Assembly (NCBI GenBank): GCA_963841105.1
Contig: CAWJCB010000011.1
Coordinates: 293,939-357,938 of the forward strand
DNA length: 64,000 nt
Source: VAZQ01 sp963841105
GTDB lineage: Bacteria; Pseudomonadota; Alphaproteobacteria; Rhizobiales; Xanthobacteraceae
Direction of reading: 5' to 3'
Part shown: positions 54,117 through 63,602 of the stretch, piece after piece
Layout: each line of letters starts with the position of its first letter
Position numbering within the stretch: position 1 is the first letter of the stretch
Position numbers and translations under genes: made by a program
Notes under the pieces: generated by a model
What the model saw: the letters and a program-made list of their open reading frames with translations, nothing else
Told to the model about the DNA's origin: nothing
The model's database searches: none

Positions 54117-54476
54117 TGATGCAAAGCCGGATCACATCGAGTGCGATGCTCGATGCAGAATGTGCCGATGATGATGTCGGCTGTCTTGCGGATCGTGATC
54201 CCTAAATCTCTCAGCTTGCGATAGTTGCGGGCGGCGCGAGGGGCAAGATCGGCATCCAGAAGCGGCACGAGAGCATACCGGCGCAATTCGCGTTCAACGT
54301 GCGCCGCATGGAACTCGTCACGGGTGCCCTGCAGGAATCTATCAAGACAGGATGAGATCGCCGATCAGAAGCGGTTCACGACTGGCGGCAGCTTCCAGTT
54401 TGGCAACCGCGGGCGTCCGATGGCCGCGCAGGTGCGCGATCCAGACGGAGGTATCGGCCGCGAGGAATTGATTCAT
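54117..54476 (-). pseudogene. VapC-type PIN toxin, copy 2, damaged
   Basis: Begins at 54476 with a different N-terminus, MNQFLAADTSVWIAHLRG, which keeps the aspartate (ADTSVW) lost in copy 1. An altered patch near 54340 (TGTCTTGATAGATT where copy 1 has CTCGAGATC) introduces a stop after GDLILS. Downstream RDEFHAAHVERELRRYALV runs on to FCIEH, then sequence departs from PIN at the last 20 residues. Both ends differ from copy 1, so it is not a simple tandem duplicate. Confidence 0.7.
54143..54450 (-). repeat. Direct repeat of vapC, right copy
   Basis: Counterpart of 53071-53360. It retains the 14 bases missing from the left copy, giving the ancestral reading EFHAAHVE in this region. Confidence 0.85.
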
Positions 54477-54574
54477 TGCCGACAGCGTGCGAGGCGGCCC
54501 TGGGGTCGTGGGTCGCGTCAACGCGGACGATTTTGGTTATGTGGTATCGGTGGCCCTCATAGGTTTCGACCGTA

Positions 54575-54850
54575 GTGCCGTTTTGCGCAAGCACGGTTTC
54601 GAACCTCGCGAACCATGGCGTGTCGTTCGAGCGAGCGCGCTTGGTGTTTGCCGATCCCTTCGCGGTCGGCCGGATCGACGATCGCGAGAACTACGGCGAG
54701 GACCGGTTCACCATGGTCGGCATGGTCGAGGGCGCGTTAATTTTTGTGGTGCACACCGAGCGCGACGATCGTGTGCGGATCATCACTGCCAGACGAGCAA
54801 CCAAGCATGAGCAAGACGACTACTTCCAACAGAACGAGCAAACGCCTTGA
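54575..54850 (+). CDS. BrnT-family (DUF497) RNase toxin, N-terminus unclear
   Basis: The core is clear: SNLANHGVSFERARLVFADP, RFTMVGMVEGALIFVVHTERDD, VRIITARRATKHEQDDYFQ, matching BrnT including the catalytic-type His, Arg and Arg-Arg positions. The start GTG follows shortly after an in-frame stop and the expected Trp-Asp opening (WDxxK) is missing, so the first residues may have been lost. The antitoxin gene overlaps its end by 44 bases, a common arrangement. Confidence 0.75.
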   Translation: MPFCASTVSNLANHGVSFERARLVFADPFAVGRIDDRENYGEDRFTMVGMVEGALIFVVHTERDDRVRIITARRATKHEQDDYFQQNEQTP

Positions 54851-55095
54851 GCCGCTGCGGCCGATGACCGAGGCCGAGGTGATGGCCGCAGCGCTTGCCG
54901 ATCCCGACGCCAAGCCGCTGACGCCGGACGACTTCAAGCGCATCAAGCGCATTGCGACCCGCCTCGCGCTCCAGCCGCCGGCGCGATTGGGAGCAGGGCG
55001 CGGCCGCGCCGGACCAGGCTGCACGCGCCTATCTGACGGTCATCGCCCGCAACCCAAAGGCGGTTGCGGATGCGCTCACGCCCCGGCTCATATGA
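54807..55095 (+). pseudogene. HTH-type antitoxin of the BrnT pair, with internal deletion
   Basis: Begins MSKTTTSNRTSKRLEPLRPM and continues MTEAEVMAAALADPDAKPL TPDDFKRIKR. The helix-turn-helix core expected next (QEEFA, IPLGTL) is absent; sense resumes in another frame with RDWEQGAAAPDQAARAYL and ends NPKAVADALTPRLI at the TGA at 55093-55095. This is the XRE antitoxin type rather than classical BrnA. An out-of-frame deletion of roughly 60 bases near 54965 explains both facts. The toxin may therefore be unrestrained or inactive. Confidence 0.65.
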
Positions 55096-55127
55096 CGCAG
55101 GCGACATCGTGCTGACGAACTCGCTGC

Positions 55128-56172
55128 TCAAGTCCAAAACGCTTTGACCCGTTCGGCCTCGCTCACCGCGCGATCGCGACCTGCTTTCAGCGCCGGTCCG
55201 ATCTCGGCAGGAGACAGCAGATGCACCTTACCGGGGTCAGCGGCAATCAGGAGTGTCTTGGTTCCCGCGGCTTCGAGGTAGCTGAGCTCCTGGTCAATAT
55301 CGTTCGGAATGCCGGAGAAGCGTAGACTTTTGTCGGTGAGCGCGACCACCAAGGCGCGTCTGGTCCCGGCAACGAGGTCGGAGTGGGTGCTGGTTGAGCA
55401 CATGGCGCCGTCCATGCACAGCCGATCTCCAATCCAGGTCGGCCCGAACACGCCGGGCAACGACACGCTCGCGCAGACTGCATGCGAGATCGGAACGTTG
55501 CTCGATTGCGACAGGACGAGTCGTTCGCCGGTGTAGCAATCCGTCGTCGTCGCGTGAAATCGAGGGCTCGGCCAGGAGCGGCCGAGGCTGAGGATGTCGA
55601 TCATGACTCTGGAGGTTGCGAACCGATGGATTGCGTGCCGCCATGGAGCCGCGGCCGATCGACTGAATGGTGGCTATGCTGGCGTCGTGCGCAGCTTCAG
55701 CGAGGTTGCGCGCGCGGACCTGACTGGAGTTGGATGCGCGCGTCGGTATCAAATCTGCCAGGAGCTTGGGAAACTGTCCGAAAAAATCGATGTCGTCGCG
55801 CAATAGCCCCGCATGATCGGCCGCGGCCGCGCTCCCCACGATAGCTCCGGCCGAGGTGCCGACAATGACGTCGGCTATGTCGTACGAAACGCCCGCACTG
55901 CGCAGACCGCGCGCAAATCCGAGCAGCCAGGCAATGAAGTATTCACCGCCGCCGCCGAGCACGAGGGCGCGGTCCTTGCCTTTTCCGAGCGACGCAGCAG
56001 CGGGAATTGGCACGGCCGGAAGAGCATCGATGTCGACGTCAGGCTGCGCGCTGCGTGACCCGGCTTGGGCCGATGCGCCTCCGGTCGCCAGAAGGGTGGC
56101 CGCAGCCCCGAGCACCATGTCCCGCCGGCGAACGGCGAATCTGTAATTTGCGTCTTCGTCAGACCTCCTCAC
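55128..56172 (-). CDS. Patatin-like phospholipase, exported, one apparent frameshift
   Basis: Tat leader VRRRDMVLGAAATLLATGGASAQA; oxyanion-hole glycines in ALVLGGGGEYFIAW; nucleophile elbow GTSAGAIVG; the second frame, from about 55610, holds IDILSLGRSWPSPRFH, CASVSLPGVFGP and the catalytic DGA in CMDGAMCSTS. The shift lies between 55600 and 55640. Total about 345 residues. Hydrolyses lipid acyl esters; a periplasmic or secreted site is suggested by the leader. Origin of the frameshift (mutation or error) is open. Confidence 0.8.
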
Positions 56173-56234
56173 GGGTATTCACCCTTCAATGGTCGAACAA
56201 GAGCCAAGCCCCCAGGCGAGCCGGATCAAGGCGC

Positions 56235-57440
56235 TCAGGATCGCCGCAGGAGGTCCTTGAGCGTGTTGGAGAGCCAATCCGAGGCTGTCTTCCGGGAGGG
56301 GGTCTCCGCGAGACGCTCGACCACGACGAGACGATTGACGTCGCCGCGCAGATAAGCGTCCAGGAATTCCGGGTAGTTGCTGAACGATACGCAGCCGTTC
56401 GATTGCCCGCTGGGACCCAACATGTAGGAATGCGCCAGTATGCCGGCGCGGCCGTGCATCTTGGAGTCGTCGGTCGGAACGAGCCGGATGGCGCGCACGC
56501 CATGGAAGAGCGACTCGCGCAGCTTGAGCTCATAGACGTTCGGCGGCGTCGGTCCGGTCATCCTCGCGTTCGCGTACCGTGGATCATCCATGCGGTCGCC
56601 GAGGCCGGAATGCGCTTCCAGCCGCCGTCCGTTCGGCAGATACACCGTGCGAGCCGTGATGTCGTAAATCGCGGTGCGGCGGACGTCGACGACTGGGTCC
56701 GCATCCTTCGGCGTCAGGCCTTTCAGAGATGAGCCCGACATCACTGAGCCCTTCAACGAGTCGGTTGGCGCGTATCCGAGCGGAAGCGAGGTGTCGGACG
56801 CGCTGGCGAGCCGGAACCGAGCGTCCGGTGATCGCTTCGGAGCGGCTTGAGCGACCACGGAGCGCGCCGCTGCGCGCGCGGCTGTCGCGGGTGGCGCAGC
56901 CGCGGCGGATCGATCCGCGGCGCCGGCAGCCTTCGCCGATGAAACGGCCGTCGAAGGATCGCCGCGACTTGCGAGGGTTGTGAGAACCGGCTGGGCACAC
57001 TGGCCAGGTCGAACGCGAAACGCCCACCGAAGGACGAGCGCGCCGATGGCTTTGACTGATCGTCCGGCGCCTTGAGCGCGAATGCAGAATCGTCCGGCGC
57101 CTCCAGGCTCGCCAACCGCACGCGGGAGTTGCCCCGAATGTCCGCGCCAACGGCGGCGGCGCCCAGGTTGCCCGGCTTCGGATGGATCGAACCCGGAAAC
57201 GAAAAGGTCGCTCGGTTGGGCGTGCGATTCGGCGTCCGCCGGCCCGCTGTCGAGCGTCACCCACATGTAAGAGATGAAGCCGGTCGCGCACGCCGCGAGT
57301 CCCGCGGCGATCGACCCCACACCCGCTCGCGCCAAGAATCCCCCGTCGTGACCAACGACACCATGCCGGCACCCCCCGGCACGCTGCCTTCCCCAAAGCT
57401 TCACTCCCCGAAGCTTCAGCCGGCAGCTATAACCGGGCAA
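56235..57440 (-). CDS. DUF2778 (Tlde1-like L,D-transpeptidase-fold) protein
   Basis: The C-terminal 130 residues carry the DUF2778 domain: YDITARTVYLPNGRRLEAHSGLG, DPRYANARMTGPTPPNVYEL, and the active-site segment GILAHSYMLGPSGQSNGCVSFSNY with His and Cys in L,D-transpeptidase spacing. The N-terminus has a membrane/signal segment (IAAGLAACATGFISYMW). The middle (about 56980-57170) reads far better in a neighbouring frame (RLASLEAPDDSAFALKAPDD), so two compensating indels are possible. Tlde1 proteins alter peptidoglycan; those in rhizobia are chromosomal and uncharacterised. Confidence 0.78.
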   Translation of the reverse strand: MPGYSCRLKLRGVKLWGRQRAGGCRHGVVGHDGGFLARAGVGSIAAGLAACATGFISYMWVTLDSGPADAESHAQPSDLFVSGFDPSEAGQPGRRRRWRGHSGQLPRAVGEPGGAGRFCIRAQGAGRSVKAIGALVLRWAFRVRPGQCAQPVLTTLASRGDPSTAVSSAKAAGAADRSAAAAPPATAARAAARSVVAQAAPKRSPDARFRLASASDTSLPLGYAPTDSLKGSVMSGSSLKGLTPKDADPVVDVRRTAIYDITARTVYLPNGRRLEAHSGLGDRMDDPRYANARMTGPTPPNVYELKLRESLFHGVRAIRLVPTDDSKMHGRAGILAHSYMLGPSGQSNGCVSFSNYPEFLDAYLRGDVNRLVVVERLAETPSRKTASDWLSNTLKDLLRRS

Positions 57441-57828
57441 ATACGGCGAAGTTGGACCGCTCGCGCGACTGAAGATGGCGTGAGCCGCAGCTGCGGTAGC
57501 AGGAAACCTAAAACGATCGCTGTTCCAGCCTGACGCTTCTGATGGTTAACGCGGGCGACCCTGCCAAAGTCACGCCTGAACCGGCTCGCGACGGACGAGC
57601 CGGCGCGCCAGCCCGGGCAAAAGAACTGAAAGAACAATTGCTTCACGACCGCCTCGCTGCCGCGAACCAGCGCGGCGGTGTCGCGCGCCTGCATGAAGCT
57701 TGCGACCAGATCGCCGCCCGACGAAACCAGCCTGATCATCGAAGGCTCCGGCTCCGCGCGAAGGAAGCATCCTCAATCCGCAACAACTCAGATCGAGCTC
57801 TGAAAACCACTGAGAAATCGTCGCCCGT
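57441..57828. other. Intergenic stretch without a gene
   Basis: About 390 bases between the DUF2778 gene and vapC. Short frames here are arginine/alanine-rich and unconvincing. No hairpin with terminator character was found. Confidence 0.45.
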
Positions 57829-58251
57829 CTAAACGACCCAGTTCTCTACCGACAGGCCCGGGATGTCGCGAAAATCAGCCTCGTTGTTGGTAACAAGAGT
57901 TGAGCCGCTGCTTATCGCGTGGGCAGCGATCATACGATCATAATCGCGCCCGCGTACCCACCCGCATTGAGCGATGATCCGGCCATAGGCCATGGCGGCC
58001 ACCGCGTCGAACGGCAGGACGGGTAGGCCGCGCAACAGAACCTCCAATCGAGCCTGCCGAATCGCCGTGAAGCCTGGATCGCGGTAAATGCCGCGCTGCA
58101 ATTCAGCAAGGCTCAAGGCCGAGAGCAGCACCTCCCCGTCATGCTCCGCCAGCTTGACAAGCACTGCGTCCGTGCCGTCGCGGGCATGAATGGCGATGTT
58201 CGTGTCGATCAGGTAACCCAAGTCTGCACCAACTCTGCACCATGGCTTCAA
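57829..58251 (-). CDS. VapC-type PIN-domain ribonuclease toxin
   Basis: PIN domain intact: first Asp in YLIDTNIAIHARDG, Glu in LSALSLAELQRGIYRD, Asp in GRDYDRMIAAHAISSGSTLVTNNEADFRDI with the last acidic residues. The TTG at 58251 overlaps the vapB stop; another TTG at 58221 gives LGYLIDTN as a more usual 130-residue protein. Toxin of an intact pair with the gene upstream; probably cleaves tRNA or rRNA. Confidence 0.88.
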   Translation of the reverse strand: MKPWCRVGADLGYLIDTNIAIHARDGTDAVLVKLAEHDGEVLLSALSLAELQRGIYRDPGFTAIRQARLEVLLRGLPVLPFDAVAAMAYGRIIAQCGWVRGRDYDRMIAAHAISSGSTLVTNNEADFRDIPGLSVENWVV

Positions 58252-58484
58252 TCTCGCCGGCGCCGCGGGAGCTCGATCGGCTGCCTTTTTTCAACGCCTG
58301 ACGGCTTCGGCATGCGGCGCAAGGCGGCAACCACATCCTTCAAACTGTTGCGCGCAGGAAAGATTGTGATCACGTCACCTAGTCGCGTGATTTCCAGGTC
58401 GATGTCAGTGTCGGCGTAGGCAAGCTCCGCCGGAATGCGAACAGCCTGACTGTTGCCGGATTTGAATACACGCGTCCGAGACAT
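58248..58484 (-). CDS. VapB-type AbrB/SpoVT antitoxin
   Basis: About 78 residues from the Met giving MSRTRVFKSGNSQAVRIPAE, the swapped-hairpin AbrB fold that binds DNA, then DIDLEITRLGDVITIFPAR, and a basic, proline-containing C-terminus expected to wrap the toxin. Overlaps the toxin start. Together the only undamaged toxin-antitoxin pair of the accessory region. Confidence 0.87.
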   Translation of the reverse strand: MSRTRVFKSGNSQAVRIPAELAYADTDIDLEITRLGDVITIFPARNSLKDVVAALRRMPKPSGVEKRQPIELPRRRRD

Positions 58485-58681
58485 CGGGTTCTTGTATCGC
58501 AATAAGAGCAATTCCCGGCGTGCAGCATAACGTCGCCAACCGCTCGCCGTCAATCCTTGTATATACGCACGAACGCCCTCCGACATGGGGAATTCTGCTA
58601 GAAACGCTGGCCTTTGCTTTGTTCGTTGATTTCAAGCTTGCCTTGCGGTGCAGTAGCCGGAACGTGTCAAAGGAGAAAGCA

Positions 58682-59233
58682 ATGAAGAACGGTTCCAACG
58701 CCAGCGGCCCTGCGCCCGCGGCGGTGCTCGGATTGCATCATTTTGCCTATCGCTGCCGCGACGCCGAAGAGACGCGCCATTTCTATGAGGACATTCTGGG
58801 CCTCCCGCTCGTCCATGTGGTCAAGGAAGCTGTCGTCCCGAGCACTGGCGAGAAGGCGCCCTTCGCTCACGTATTCTTTGAGCTGAAAGACGGTTCGTGC
58901 ATCGCGTTCTTCGATCTTGGCGACAACGTGAAGCCCGCCCCCTCGCCCAATACGCCTCCCTGGGTCAATCATCTTGCTCTCAAAGTTCCGACGTTGAAGG
59001 ACGTCGAGACCATGAAGGCGCGCCTCGAGGCCAACGGCATCAGCGTCATCGGCATCACCGATCATGGCTTCGTGAAGTCGATCTACTTCTTCGATCCCAA
59101 CGGCATCCGGCTGGAGTTCACCACGGAGACCGCCGGCGCCGACGAATTAAAGGAGTATGCCCGCACAGCGCACGCGGCGCTCGATGCGTGGAACAAGGAA
59201 AAGGCGTCGCGCGGCGCTCCGGCGAACGCCTGA
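58682..59233 (+). CDS. VOC-superfamily protein (glyoxalase/extradiol dioxygenase fold)
   Basis: 183 residues behind an AAAGGAGAAAG ribosome site. Two beta-alpha-beta-beta-beta modules: LGLHHFAYRCRDAEETRHFYEDILGLPLVH with the first metal His, and PPWVNHLALKVPTLKDVE with the second, ending SIYFFDPNGIRLEF with the glutamate ligand. Metal-dependent; candidates are lactoylglutathione-lyase-like or ring-cleavage roles. The hydrolase next door makes a degradation step plausible. Confidence 0.85.
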   Translation: MKNGSNASGPAPAAVLGLHHFAYRCRDAEETRHFYEDILGLPLVHVVKEAVVPSTGEKAPFAHVFFELKDGSCIAFFDLGDNVKPAPSPNTPPWVNHLALKVPTLKDVETMKARLEANGISVIGITDHGFVKSIYFFDPNGIRLEFTTETAGADELKEYARTAHAALDAWNKEKASRGAPANA

Positions 59234-59320
59234 TCCCGCTCTTTCAGCGCGCACCGCAAGCTTCAGCGGCGTCCGTGAACCTTGCCGTCACGTGCGGCCG
59301 GGCGCGTGGAGCACTGCCTC

Positions 59321-60502
59321 ATGACAAGCTCTCCGGTTGAATGGGATCGCATCCCTGTGGTGATCAGCTTTGCCGAGAGCCGGCAGATGGTGGAGACGTA
59401 TGGCTTCGCCGGAAGCCAGGGGCAAACAGTGCTCGAAGGGCAGCGGCTGGTTCCGCGGGCACGCAATTCGGACACGGTCTATCTCTTTATGCATCCGGCG
59501 ACGACGCTGCACCTTTTGCCGATGCCGACCGCGCTGGCCAGTGCCGGCGTGCATGTCCTGTGCGCGGGCAGCCGCTACGCGAAGAACGACAGTGCGTTGA
59601 TCATGGAAAAGGTCGCTTACGATCTTGGCGCCTACATCCGGCACGCGCGCGAAACGCTCGGATACCGAAAGGTTGTCCTGGTCGGATGGTCCGGTGGCGG
59701 CGCGCTGTCTCCGTTCTATCAGGCACAAGCCGAGCAGCCGACGATCACCCACACGCCCGCTGGCGATCCGTATGATCTGACGCAAGCCGATTTGTCTGCG
59801 GCGGACGGCGTCATCTTCATTGCGGCACATTTGAGCCGCGCGGAAACGCCGACCGAGTGGATTGATCCCTCGGTCCGCGATGAGCTTCGGCCCGACGAGC
59901 GCGACGTCGCGCTCGATATCTATGACGGGAACTGCCCCAACAGGGCGCCGTTCACGAACGAGTTCATCGCTGCGTTCCGTGCGGCGCAGCGCGCCCGCAG
60001 CCGCAAGATCACGGACTGGGCGCTCGACACGCTCGATTTCCTCATGCGTAAGAACGACGGCGAGATGGAACGTGGCTTTGTCATCCATCGCACGATGTGT
60101 GATGTCCGCTGGATCGATTCCAGCATCGATCCCAACGGCCGGAAGCCGAACTGGTGTTTCCTCGGCGACCCGCGCATCGCCAACTCGGCGCCAGCCGGTC
60201 TTGCCCGCTATTCGTCACTGCGCTCGTGGCTTTCGCAGTGGTCCTACGACAAGTCGAACGCCAAGGGGCCGCACAACGCGCGATCGGTCAAGAATACCCC
60301 TGTGTTGCAGATCGTGAACCAGGCCGACGACGCGGTTCCGGCGACGCATAATCCTGCCATACGCGAGGCCCTCGCCACCGGCGACAAGGAATACATCGAG
60401 ATTCCGGGCGCGACGCACTATTACTCAAACCAGCCGGCGCAACTTGCCGAATGCCTCACCGCGGTGACGGGATGGAGCCGGCGAAAAGGCTTGCTCGCGT
60501 AA
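59321..60502 (+). CDS. Alpha/beta-hydrolase
   Basis: About 393 residues from the ATG at 59321. Nucleophile elbow in VVLVGWSGGGALSPF, acid in VLQIVNQADDAVPATHN, and histidine in EIPGATHYYSN form the triad; the lid (AHLSRAETPTEWIDPSVRDEL) is large. No signal peptide. It lies 88 bp behind the VOC gene on the same strand. A carbon-carbon or ester hydrolase of a catabolic pathway is plausible; substrate unknown. Confidence 0.85.
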   Translation: MTSSPVEWDRIPVVISFAESRQMVETYGFAGSQGQTVLEGQRLVPRARNSDTVYLFMHPATTLHLLPMPTALASAGVHVLCAGSRYAKNDSALIMEKVAYDLGAYIRHARETLGYRKVVLVGWSGGGALSPFYQAQAEQPTITHTPAGDPYDLTQADLSAADGVIFIAAHLSRAETPTEWIDPSVRDELRPDERDVALDIYDGNCPNRAPFTNEFIAAFRAAQRARSRKITDWALDTLDFLMRKNDGEMERGFVIHRTMCDVRWIDSSIDPNGRKPNWCFLGDPRIANSAPAGLARYSSLRSWLSQWSYDKSNAKGPHNARSVKNTPVLQIVNQADDAVPATHNPAIREALATGDKEYIEIPGATHYYSNQPAQLAECLTAVTGWSRRKGLLA

Positions 60503-60647
60503 ACCTGCAGAGGACTTGGTGAACAACGGCGCTCGGTCGCAGCCGCATCCGCGACGTGCTCCCTCTCCCCATCGGCCTCCCCATCGAGGAGAGATGCTAT
60601 GGGGGCGGCGACGAGGTTGGCATACCATCGTTGTTGCAAAACAGCTG

Positions 60648-62004
60648 ATGGAGAGTCCCATGCAGTGGAACGATTTGAGCCGATCCCTCGTCGCCTTCGA
60701 ACAGAATAGCACGTTGGTTGCGGTGGTCGAATTGAGTCTCAAGAGCTGGCTGGTGGCCGGTCTTGTCCCTGGACTGGCACGGCAACCGTTGAAGAAGCAG
60801 GACGCCGATGAAAACGCGCTTTTGGCGCTGCTTCATCGCTGGCGAGGCGAAGCGATCAAAGCGGACAGCAAGATCGAGCGGATGGTAGTGGCGTTCGAAG
60901 CTGGCCGCGACGGGTTTTGGCTGGCGCGGTGGCTGCGGGCTCGAGGAATCGAGACCTATGTGATCCACCCGACCAGTGTTCCGGTATCGCGCGAGCATCG
61001 GCGAGCAAAATCGGATCGGTTGGATACCGCCTTGCTCATGCGCGCTGTTCTGGGCTGGCTGCGTGGCGAGGCGAAACACTGCAGCATGGTGGCGATCCCG
61101 ACCCTTGCGCAGGAAGATGCCAAGCGGCCAAACCGTGAGCATGAGCACCTGGTTGGCGAGCGCACGGGCATTTTAAACCGGCTCAAGGCGACGATGATTC
61201 GCCACGGTATCCGCGGCTTCAAGGTCAAGCTGCGCAAGGCCTCGGAGCGGCTCGCGAAGCTGCGCACGCCGGAAGATAGAGCACTGCCGCCAAACACCCG
61301 AACCGAGCTGGAGCGCGACATGCGAGCGGTTGCGGCTTGTCCGCGATCAGATCAAGACAATCGAGAAGGAGCGGTTCGAGCGGCTGCGCAGGCGCTCCAG
61401 GACGGCTCGCATCCGATGCTGCTGTTGCTTGCCAAGGTGCTGGGCATCGGCGTCGAGACGGCGGACATGTTGGTCCACGAGGTGCTCACGCGCAATCTGC
61501 GCGATGACAGCGCGGTGGGTCGCTACGCCGGCCTGACCGGCGCGCCGGACGAGAGCGGCAGCAAGCGACGCGAAAAGGGGCTGGCCAGGGCGGGCAATGC
61601 GCGGGTGCGCCGGGGCATGATCCAATTGGCGTGGCGCTGGCTCATGTTCCAGAAGGAGAGTAGCTTGGCGACAATGGTTCCAAACGCGGACCGCGAATGC
61701 CGGACACATCGTTCGCAAGAAGATGATCGTGGCTTTGGCCCGCAAGCTGCTGATCGCGCTGTGGCGCTACGTCAAGACCGGCGAGGTGCCGGCGGGCGCC
61801 AAGCTGCGGCCGCCATATGAGCTATTTGATCGCAACAGCGTAGGAGCAAGCAGAGCGAAGGACTTGAGATTCGGCGTTCATCCGGCTCGCCGCGATGTGA
61901 CGCCAAGACGATCCGAGGTGGTGGTGACCCGCCCCAACCCATGGTCTCATACCGCGGGAGAGAATGGGCCCACCTCCGAGGAGCCTTGCCGCCGATGCGG
62001 ATGA
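60648..62004 (+). pseudogene. IS110-family transposase relic with several frameshifts
   Basis: From the Met giving MESPMQWNDLSRSL. The DEDD domain is recognisable (VVAFEAGRDGFWLARWLRARGIE, HPTSVPVSREHRRAKSDRLD), although the first acidic residue is in an altered context. Between about 61318 and 61390 two shifts scramble the middle. The Tnp_20 part with the conserved Ser follows (LLAKVLGIGVETADML, RYAGLTGAPDESGSKRREKG, GNARVRRGMIQLAWRWL). After about 61670 the sense moves to another frame (KKMIVALARKLLIALWRYVKTGEV). Inactive as sequenced. Confidence 0.8.
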
Positions 62005-62461
62005 CTGCATCATGGTTCGGATCGTCGCGGACCCTCGCGACGCCCCACCGAATACAAGGTTGTGGCGCACTGTCGCCACCCGATGGCAGGCTCGCCTCAG
62101 ATTGTCTTGTCCGAGCAGCGTTGATGCCGTGATGAACCGACAGGGCAAGTAACTGGAGTTATCGGAATTCGCTCTCGTCCCTTTGCACCCAATGCTAGCG
62201 CCGCGCTTAACGCCATCAAGGACGCTTCGCGCCGGCTCTGCCGGTGCCGCAAGCGGCATCCTTGACAGCGTCTGCACGCGGCGCTCTGCCTACTGGGCCC
62301 AGGTCGGGACGAAGGGATGGTCGCTCCGGTCGAACAAAGGGATAGCCCGAAAGAAAGAGGAGCAAGCTGAAAGAATTCAGCTTGACTCCGAAAGCCCCAT
62401 ACAAGGGTCGGGGTGAGGGTGTCGAGAATCATCCCGGTTGAACAAGCTATCGATAGACCTG
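62005..62461. other. Stretch without a gene after the IS110 relic
   Basis: About 450 bases of mixed composition. It probably includes the right flank of the IS110 element, but IS110 elements lack clear terminal repeats, so no border can be set. Short frames on both strands lack domain character. Confidence 0.45.
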
Positions 62462-63602
62462 TTACGATGACACGGCTTCTTTTGGCGAGATGACTTGGGC
62501 CTCATTACCCGCTTGAGCCTGTTGGGGTGCGGGCATTGCTTCTCCGTCAGGCACGTCTTCATTTGCCGGCACAACGATGGGCTGGTCTGTTCCTGCCGCG
62601 ACGTCGATCGGAGTTACAGCGTTCTGAATGGGCGTATTCTTGATCGCATCCGATAGGGCGCCTAGCGCCTGTGATATGTCCGCATGTGTCCTGCAAGCAA
62701 GGTCAATGCTGATATACCCAGAGCAGTAGACCTGCGCGGGATTGGTCGGCAGGAGACGCCAACCCCATTTCGAGTTCCACAGAATAGAGCCACCGTTCTG
62801 TAGCCTTCTTCCGTGTCCCTGTTCGACATAGATTGCCTCTTCCCGCTGCTTAATGACAGCAGTCAGCGCATTGAGGGCATCCATTATTTCTGCGATTTTT
62901 CCCTTAGCCGCCTGCTCTGCGGTGGGAATGATGCTTGCTTTGGGAGAAGCTATCCACGTCCTCCGGTTTGGCGAACGCGAGTAGTTCCTTGCAATTAAAG
63001 ACCTGCGCGAGGGCATCGGCCTGCAAAAGGACATGCGCAGCAGACTGGGTGGCAGGGGTCGCAAGCGAAGCGAGCAATGCCGACCAGAGGTGCCCGCCTC
63101 CGACGGACCGCAAGAAATCCTCGCCCAAACCGAGCGCGCGATAGCGTTCTTTGACGTATTTGAAAAGACCGGCTGGCTTTCCCTTTCCATAGGACCGCTG
63201 CAACATCACCGCCACAACGCGCGTGGCAATGGTCGCCAGAGCTTCAGGCGGGAGCCATCCTCGTTCATTCCCGCGAACGCAGACCAATAGCGGGAAGGCC
63301 AGCGCCTGGACCATCGTGCCGACGTCACATTTTTCGGCGAAAACGCTACCGCCCAACTCGGCCAGAAAGCTGTCGAGCTGGGCATGAAAGCGCGCCCTTG
63401 TTTCCAGCGAGGACTCGGCCGTCTGCTTTGGGTTCTCGCCCTGCTCGCCGCTCAGGTTGCCTCTGATATAGCCCGGTTCATCTGAGGCGGCGCTAGGATT
63501 GTCACCGGTCCAAGCCTCCTGTGAGAGGTCGACATCTGCGCCGGCATCTTCCTCGTCGCGCGAGAAAAGCATTGCCATCACACCTGCGGAGACTCGCCCC
63601 AT
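62462..63602 (-). CDS. Unrecognised protein, two frames joined by an apparent frameshift
   Basis: From the ATG at 63602 the frame reads MGRVSAGVMAMLFSRDEEDAG and continues through LDSFLAELGGSVFAEKCDVGTMVQALAFPLLVCVRGNER and HLWSALLASLATPATQSAAH to EDVDSFS near 62935. A one-base shift then moves sense to KASIIPTAEQAAKGKIAEIMDALNALTAVIKQREEAIYVEQGHG and a Pro/Ala-rich acidic end. Restored length about 380 residues. Helical with an acidic linker; no family recognised and no catalytic motif seen. Confidence 0.5.

Noticed and set aside
55128..55604. Separate second gene for the C-terminal half of the patatin
   Set aside because: It holds the DGA catalytic motif missing from the first half and lacks a nucleophile elbow, so both halves are one gene.
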